From: an uncultured Dokdonia sp.
Lineage (GTDB): Bacteria; Bacteroidota; Bacteroidia; Flavobacteriales; Flavobacteriaceae
NCBI GenBank assembly: GCA_947503305.1
Contig: CANNDF010000001.1
Coordinates: 992,001 to 1,056,000, forward strand
Length of the DNA: 64,000 nt
Direction of reading: 5' to 3'
A program made the translations under genes and the position numbers. Below, piece after piece: positions 60,201-64,000 of the stretch (position 1 is the first letter of the stretch; every line of letters starts with the position of its first letter). A model generated the notes under the pieces. The model searched no databases, had not been told where the DNA came from, and was given only the letters and a program-made list of their open reading frames with translations.

Positions 60201-60857
60201 TTATTGGACAGTAACAGCTTCTCTTAGATATCTTCTAAAAGGGAGCATCTCTAGATACATTTCTATACAATAATCTTGGAAGTCTTGTGTAAGTATCTGC
60301 TTTCGCGAAAGCGCAATTTCAACACCAAAAGTTTTATGACGTAATAAATGAATATACTCATGATCTTTTGCATATCCTTTTGGAGCTGTTTTTAATGGAT
60401 CGTCTACATAGAGATCCCCAAAAAGATTTTTGAATGATGGTTTTTCCAAAATAGCTATAAGTTCTTCACCATTATAGTCTATTGCTTCTCTAATACTTTT
60501 TAGTATTGTTTTTTCTGGCCTCCAGAAACCACCTGCTAATAGACATTGCTTAATGCCTATTTCTATATAAAAATCACCTTGTTTTGTACGTTGATCTAAA
60601 CCTGCACCAAAATGATCTTTATACACTGGTTTATTAGGATAAAACATTAGATTATTATTGATCCTATTAATTCCTTTTTTTCCAGGAGTATCATAATATT
60701 CAGGGTCTACATCGGCAAGTTTTGTATTAAGTTCATCTAGCCATTTTATAAAAAAAGTACGGACCACTTGATATTCTTTACGGTTTTGATCCATCCATTC
60801 CTTATTGTTATTATGCTGTAAACGCTCTAAGAAATCAAATAATTGGGGGAACCCCAT
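60201..60857 (-). CDS. DUF2461 protein
   Basis: 218 aa. DUF2461 pattern: FPQLFDFLERLQHNNNKEWMDQNRKEYQVVR near the N-terminus and GINRINNNLMFYPNKPVYKDHFGAGLDQRTKQGDFYIEI in the middle. Cytosolic, function unknown. It starts 3 bp after the stop of the S24 repressor gene and is therefore in the same transcript. It carries an exact palindrome core coding ALSRK. Confidence 0.88.
   Translation of the reverse strand: MGFPQLFDFLERLQHNNNKEWMDQNRKEYQVVRTFFIKWLDELNTKLADVDPEYYDTPGKKGINRINNNLMFYPNKPVYKDHFGAGLDQRTKQGDFYIEIGIKQCLLAGGFWRPEKTILKSIREAIDYNGEELIAILEKPSFKNLFGDLYVDDPLKTAPKGYAKDHEYIHLLRHKTFGVEIALSRKQILTQDFQDYCIEMYLEMLPFRRYLREAVTVQ
60299..60312. repeat. GCTTTCGCGAAAGC palindrome, copy 10 (coding)
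   Basis: Exact core inside the DUF2461 gene; minus-strand reading Leu-Ser-Arg-Lys. Confidence 0.9.
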
Positions 60858-60860
60858 ATC

Positions 60861-61631
60861 TTATGTATTTAGTTTTTTGATTTGACTTTTAAGTTCTAAC
60901 ATAGATGCTTGTAACTCCCGTAATAATGTATGTTCTGAACCATCGTCAAGATTAAATGTAAGTTTACTATTAACTTGCCATATTTCTTGAATATCACTTA
61001 CAGATACTTCGTAGGGTACATATTCTTCATTTAAAGATACAAGTAAGATTTTTGAAGAGTCAGGAATTTTTTGCATTTTTTTGACTACTACAGCGTCTTG
61101 CATAACAACGACATATACTTTATTGTCACTAGCATGTTCTAGACTTTCTACACCTTTTGCTAGTACCCAATCATCTGGTTTAAAATTTGGAAGCATACTA
61201 TCTCCTTCTATCTGAAAACCTCTATAAGTTGCATTGCGATACTGTGGTAATGGTAAGTCAAAAGCTGGCAGTTTTTGATACCATTCTACATCTTGAATGT
61301 TATTTGGATATCCTGCAGCTGCTTTTTGATTTACTAATATCATATTCTCTTGATCTTCTTTATCTACGGCAACTACTTTTGGGCTTACATCTCCCTTATC
61401 TGTATTTAAATGTTTTTGATTACTATATCCATACAACCATAATGGGTTTACATGGAATAGACGCAATAATTCTGTAACAACGCTACCAGAGAGTTTAGTT
61501 CGTCCACGTTCAATATCTGCTGTAGAGTGTTTAATGCCTAGTTGCGTTGCAAATTCTGATTGTGTAAAATTATGATCTTCACGGATTTCTTTAAATCGTC
61601 TTATTTCTGAAGGTAAATCATTTATTCCCAT
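60861..61631 (-). CDS. XRE-type repressor with S24 (LexA/CI-like) peptidase domain
   Basis: 256 aa. N-terminal helix-turn-helix (about 10-70: LPSEIRRFKEIREDHNFTQSEFATQLGIKHSTADIERGRTKLSGSVVTELLRLFHVNPLWLYG), then a C-terminal S24 domain (about 135-235) with the nucleophile Ser in QIEGDSMLPNFKPDDWVLAKG and a candidate Lys in DAVVVKKM. Stress- or damage-triggered self-cleavage is the family mode; here no phage genes are near. Probably autoregulated through the dyad at 61651-61665. Co-transcribed with DUF2461. Confidence 0.88.
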   Translation of the reverse strand: MGINDLPSEIRRFKEIREDHNFTQSEFATQLGIKHSTADIERGRTKLSGSVVTELLRLFHVNPLWLYGYSNQKHLNTDKGDVSPKVVAVDKEDQENMILVNQKAAAGYPNNIQDVEWYQKLPAFDLPLPQYRNATYRGFQIEGDSMLPNFKPDDWVLAKGVESLEHASDNKVYVVVMQDAVVVKKMQKIPDSSKILLVSLNEEYVPYEVSVSDIQEIWQVNSKLTFNLDDGSEHTLLRELQASMLELKSQIKKLNT

Positions 61632-61650
61632 ATGGTAAATGTATGAAAAT

Positions 61651-61665
61651 TAGGAAATATTCCTA
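61651..61665. promoter_or_regulatory. operator-like dyad TAGGAA-ATA-TTCCTA
   Basis: 6-bp perfect arms with a 3-bp spacer, 20-34 bp upstream of the repressor start codon. A second dyad ATACTA/TAGTAT lies at 61686-61703. Confidence 0.5.
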
Positions 61666-61894
61666 GTTAAATTTTTGCATTTTTTATACTATTAATGTAG
61701 TATCTATAAACTTTTTGTGTACTTCTGTCGTATCTAATAAAAAGAGCACTAGTAATTAAAGAAGGTAAATGTGTACTTTATAGATGCACTTGTGTATTTT
61801 AACGATAAAAATATCATATTTATCTATAAAAACGTACATAAGAGTATTTAAATGTTAATTTTAGTGCTTCTAATCATCAAAACAAATTTTTAGT

Positions 61895-62257
61895 ATGAAA
61901 CGATTTTTTTTAAGTATAGCTGTTATTGCTATAGTATGTAGTGTAACTTCATGTAGAGAAGTACAAGAAAAAACTACGGAAACTGGTAATGCTGTTGAAG
62001 AGGCTGCAAATACTGCAGGACAAGCTGTTAATGAAGCTGCAAACACAGCAGGAGAAGCTGTGAATGAAGCTGCCAATGCTGCAGGAGAAGCCGTGAATGA
62101 AGCTGCAAATGCTGCAGGTGAAGCTGTAGATGGGATAAAAGAGAAAGCTGGTGAAGCTGCTGAGAAAGCTGGAGAAGCTGTAAAGGAGGCTACAGATGAT
62201 GCTGCAAACAAAATAAAAGAAGGTGCAGACAAGGTAAAAGCAGCTGTAGATCATTAA
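61895..62257 (+). CDS. lipoprotein with 11-residue LEA/apolipoprotein-like repeats
   Basis: 120 aa. Signal peptide with lipobox SVTSC (Cys20), then an entirely Ala/Glu/Gly/Asn/Lys sequence predicted as amphipathic helix. Residues 36-79 are four near-identical 11-mers of the form E-A-A-N-(T/A)-A-G-(Q/E)-A-V-(N/D), after which the period loosens (KAGEAAEKAGEAVKEA). The 11-residue period is that of group-3 LEA proteins and apolipoproteins. Likely anchored to a membrane and induced in stress, but no direct evidence. Followed by a strong terminator. Confidence 0.8.
   Translation: MKRFFLSIAVIAIVCSVTSCREVQEKTTETGNAVEEAANTAGQAVNEAANTAGEAVNEAANAAGEAVNEAANAAGEAVDGIKEKAGEAAEKAGEAVKEATDDAANKIKEGADKVKAAVDH
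62000..62131 (+). repeat. 33-bp tandem repeat, four copies
   Basis: Four in-frame 33-bp units with a few silent or conservative changes encode the 11-mers of the lipoprotein. Confidence 0.85.
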
Positions 62258-62277
62258 GATTATACTTACCTAAAAGT

Positions 62278-62303
62278 AAAACGCGGCATTTGCCGCGTTT
62301 TTT
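62278..62303. terminator. bidirectional terminator
   Basis: AAAACGCGGCA / TGCCGCGTTTT stem with a 2-base centre, T-run to the right, between the lipoprotein gene and fabD (convergent). Confidence 0.88.
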
Positions 62304-62327
62304 ATTAATATATAATAATGTAACCTA

Positions 62328-63215
62328 TTATTCTGGCAATACAGCACTAGAAGCAGTTACTTGACGATCTATTTTTCTAAGTAAACCTTGTAAAACCTTA
62401 CCAGGTCCAACTTCAATAAAGTTAGTACCTCCATCTGAAATCATTTGTTGCATACTCTGTGTCCACTTTACAGGTGCAGTTAATTGTGCCATTAGATTTT
62501 CTTTAATGACTGAAGGATCTGTTACAGCCGTTGTCGATACATTTTGATAAATAGGACATGTCGGTGTATTAAAATTTGTATTTTCTATGGCTGCTGCAAG
62601 TTCTTCACGAGCAGGTTCCATAAGCGGTGAGTGGAAAGCACCTCCTACAGGAAGTACTAGTGCGCGTCTGGCTCCTTTTTCTTTCATAGTTTCACAGGCA
62701 GCTTCTATGGCATCTATTTCTCCTGAAATAACTAACTGCCCTGGGCAGTTATAATTTGCTGCAACGACAATTCCAGGAGTATTTGTACATACATCTTCTA
62801 CTATTTGATCTTCAAGTCCCAATACTGCAGCCATTGTAGACGGTTGGAATTCACACGCTTTTTGCATGGCCAGTGCACGTTGAGATACAAGTTTAAGTCC
62901 GTCCTCAAAATTTAATGTACCATTTGCAACTAGAGCACTTAATTCTCCTAAGGAATGTCCCGCAACCATATCTGGTTGGAAAGTATCTCCAAGTACTTTG
63001 CTTAAGATTACAGAATGCAAAAATATGGCAGGTTGTGTCACTTTTGTTTGTTTCAGAGCTTCTGCGTCACCTTCAAACATAATATCTGTAATACTAAATC
63101 CTAAAATATCATTTGCCTTATTAAATAAATCCTGAGCGAGTCCAGAAGCCTCAAAAAGATCAAGCCCCATTCCAGAAAATTGGGCACCTTGCCCTGGAAA
63201 AATATATGCGTTCAT
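62328..63215 (-). CDS. fabD: malonyl CoA-acyl carrier protein transacylase
   Basis: 295 aa. IFPGQGAQFSGMG at the N-terminus, nucleophile Ser in VAGHSLGELSALVANG, and the catalytic His in GGAFHSPLMEPA. Loads malonate onto acyl carrier protein for fatty-acid synthesis. The frame is open to 63293 but MNAYIFPGQG at 63215 is the conserved start. Separated from folA by about 110 bp on the same strand. Confidence 0.95.
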   Translation of the reverse strand: MNAYIFPGQGAQFSGMGLDLFEASGLAQDLFNKANDILGFSITDIMFEGDAEALKQTKVTQPAIFLHSVILSKVLGDTFQPDMVAGHSLGELSALVANGTLNFEDGLKLVSQRALAMQKACEFQPSTMAAVLGLEDQIVEDVCTNTPGIVVAANYNCPGQLVISGEIDAIEAACETMKEKGARRALVLPVGGAFHSPLMEPAREELAAAIENTNFNTPTCPIYQNVSTTAVTDPSVIKENLMAQLTAPVKWTQSMQQMISDGGTNFIEVGPGKVLQGLLRKIDRQVTASSAVLPE

Positions 63216-63325
63216 TCGAGTTGGTTTTAAGTTGAATCTTGAATGCAAAAATACAATAATCTGTAAGGAGTATCCTAACACAGATATAAACAAGTGATAA
63301 TCACAAAAGTTATTCTACACACTTT

Positions 63326-63808
63326 TTACTTTTTCTTCCATGTTTCATAGGTAAACGCGTACTTATGCCTATCATCTTTATCATGAAATGTAGAGGTTAT
63401 AAGTTCCCACACCGAGAGGTCTATATTTGGGAAAAAAGCATCTGCGTCAAAAGTTCCATGTACTCGAGTGAGTTCTATGTGTGTGGCATATGCTAGTCCT
63501 ATTTTATAAATCTCTCCTCCACCTATAATATAGGTGTTGGGATCATCTTTTGCATATGTAAGAGCGTCTTCCATAGTATGAACAACAATGACACCTTCAG
63601 GATGATAATTTGTATTACGAGTAATTACAATATGTGTACGGTTAGGCAGGGGTTTTGGGAATGATTCCCAGGTTTTTCTTCCCATTATAATATGATGCCC
63701 TGTTGTAAGCGTTTTAAAACGTTTAAAATCATCTGGTAAGTACCATACTAGGTCATTATCTTTTCCCAAGGCATTATTTTCTGCTGCTGCTGCAATCATT
63801 GTAATCAT
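63326..63808 (-). CDS. folA: dihydrofolate reductase
   Basis: 160 aa of typical length. MIAAAAENNALGKDNDLVWYLPDDFKRFKTLTTGHHIIMGRKTWESFPKPLPNRTHIVITRN carries the substrate-site Asp in LPDDFKRF and the NADPH loop, and IIGGGEIYKIGL the second NADPH motif. Makes tetrahydrofolate. Its ATG overlaps the stop of an upstream gene (ATGA), so the two are translated together. Confidence 0.95.
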   Translation of the reverse strand: MITMIAAAAENNALGKDNDLVWYLPDDFKRFKTLTTGHHIIMGRKTWESFPKPLPNRTHIVITRNTNYHPEGVIVVHTMEDALTYAKDDPNTYIIGGGEIYKIGLAYATHIELTRVHGTFDADAFFPNIDLSVWELITSTFHDKDDRHKYAFTYETWKKK

Positions 63809-64000
63809 AGGGGAGAATTGGGGTCTGTAGGTGTTATTGGTTCTGAGTTGGTGAGTGGATTTTTTTTTTCAGGTAGGGGATAGTCCATGGCTACCTTTTC
63901 TTCTAAATGTGCAATCCTATCTTTTTGTTTTTTTACTAATTTTTCAAGTTGCGCATTCTCCCATTGTTTATTCATAAAATTGCCTAAGAAGACTACGTTT
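63805..64000 (-). CDS. partial gene upstream of folA (C-terminal end of a 2TM-domain-like protein)
   Basis: Open frame to the window edge, 64 codons plus stop TGA at 63805-63807. It ends VVFLGNFMNKQWENAQLEKLVKKQKDRIAHLEEKVAMDYPLPEKK then a Pro/Thr/Ser tail. The WEN..LEKLVKKQ segment after an aliphatic end resembles the cytosolic end of 2TM-domain proteins often found beside folA in Bacteroidota; identity uncertain because the membrane part lies outside. Overlaps folA by 4 nt. Confidence 0.55.
   Translation of the reverse strand, partial: NVVFLGNFMNKQWENAQLEKLVKKQKDRIAHLEEKVAMDYPLPEKKNPLTNSEPITPTDPNSPL

Noticed and set aside
61870-62232. Minus-strand frame through the 11-mer lipoprotein gene
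   Set aside because: It is an Ala/Ser/Pro-rich shadow created by the 33-bp repeats; the plus strand has a lipobox and terminator.
1-64000. Search for tRNA, rRNA, CRISPR, transposase or phage genes
   Set aside because: No matching structure or protein was recognised; the S24 repressor and the LysE/ATL group have no mobile-element neighbours.

Overview
The window reads as chromosomal DNA of a marine-type flavobacterium (Bacteroidota, Flavobacteriaceae). The evidence is: AT-rich DNA; no Shine-Dalgarno sequences but repeated TAnnTTTG (-7 type) promoter boxes; type IX secretion C-terminal domains on secreted enzymes; two CarboxypepD_reg-type TonB receptors; an S16 with a long Ala/Glu tail; and Bacteroidota-restricted families (DUF4271, DUF4296, DUF2461, DUF6503-like). 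A Dokdonia/Krokinobacter-like genus is a guess from memory, not a demonstrated match. I found no rRNA, tRNA, CRISPR array, insertion sequence or prophage. Most of the window is housekeeping, with a few accessory loci.

Layout. 0.3-9 kb: a PiT phosphate transporter with a PhoU-like tail, a secreted YwqK-like protein, two duplicated beta-helix-like lipoproteins and a 941-aa TonB receptor; two blocks of roughly 11-bp spaced repeats resembling Pho boxes lie in the control regions. 9-13 kb: dGTPase and an M36 metallopeptidase exported by the type IX system. 13-24.5 kb: dxs, tadA, a cold shock protein, aspS, hemD with DUF4271, a dolichol-phosphate-mannose-synthase-like glycosyltransferase, pyrC, a DUF4296 lipoprotein, an NAD-dependent epimerase and tyrS. 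24.5-29.5 kb: two secreted YHS proteins (one behind a Fur-like box), a LuxE-like acyltransferase and a modular secreted protein. 29.7-37.2 kb: an OmpR-type two-component pair whose kinase gene overlaps a convergent glycosyltransferase gene by 123 nt, trmB, a LysE transporter, an alkyltransferase-like protein and an iron-sulfur/redox group (Mrp, NifU, ferredoxin reductase, ferredoxin). 37.2-41 kb: an AraC regulator with a membrane domain, then DoxX, a lipoprotein and a GIN-like protein. 41-51.7 kb: metallophosphoesterase, glutaryl-CoA-dehydrogenase-like enzyme, rpsP-rimM-tRNA methyltransferase, and dnaE with a fused proofreading domain. 52-58.5 kb: a GH85 endoglycosidase, a LytS/LytTR pair and a second TonB receptor, a plausible glycan-scavenging set. 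58.5-64 kb: a decayed gene missing from simple ORF scans, rpmA-rplU, an S24-type repressor with DUF2461, an 11-mer-repeat lipoprotein, fabD, folA and a cut-off gene.

The most striking signal is a 14-bp perfect palindrome, GCTTTCGCGAAAGC, found exactly ten times at unusually even spacing (gaps 4.2-10 kb, never closer), both between and inside genes and in all three reading frames. Six decayed copies accompany it, two of them near the midpoints of the widest early gaps. It looks like a chromosome-wide protein-binding or marker sequence rather than a mobile element.
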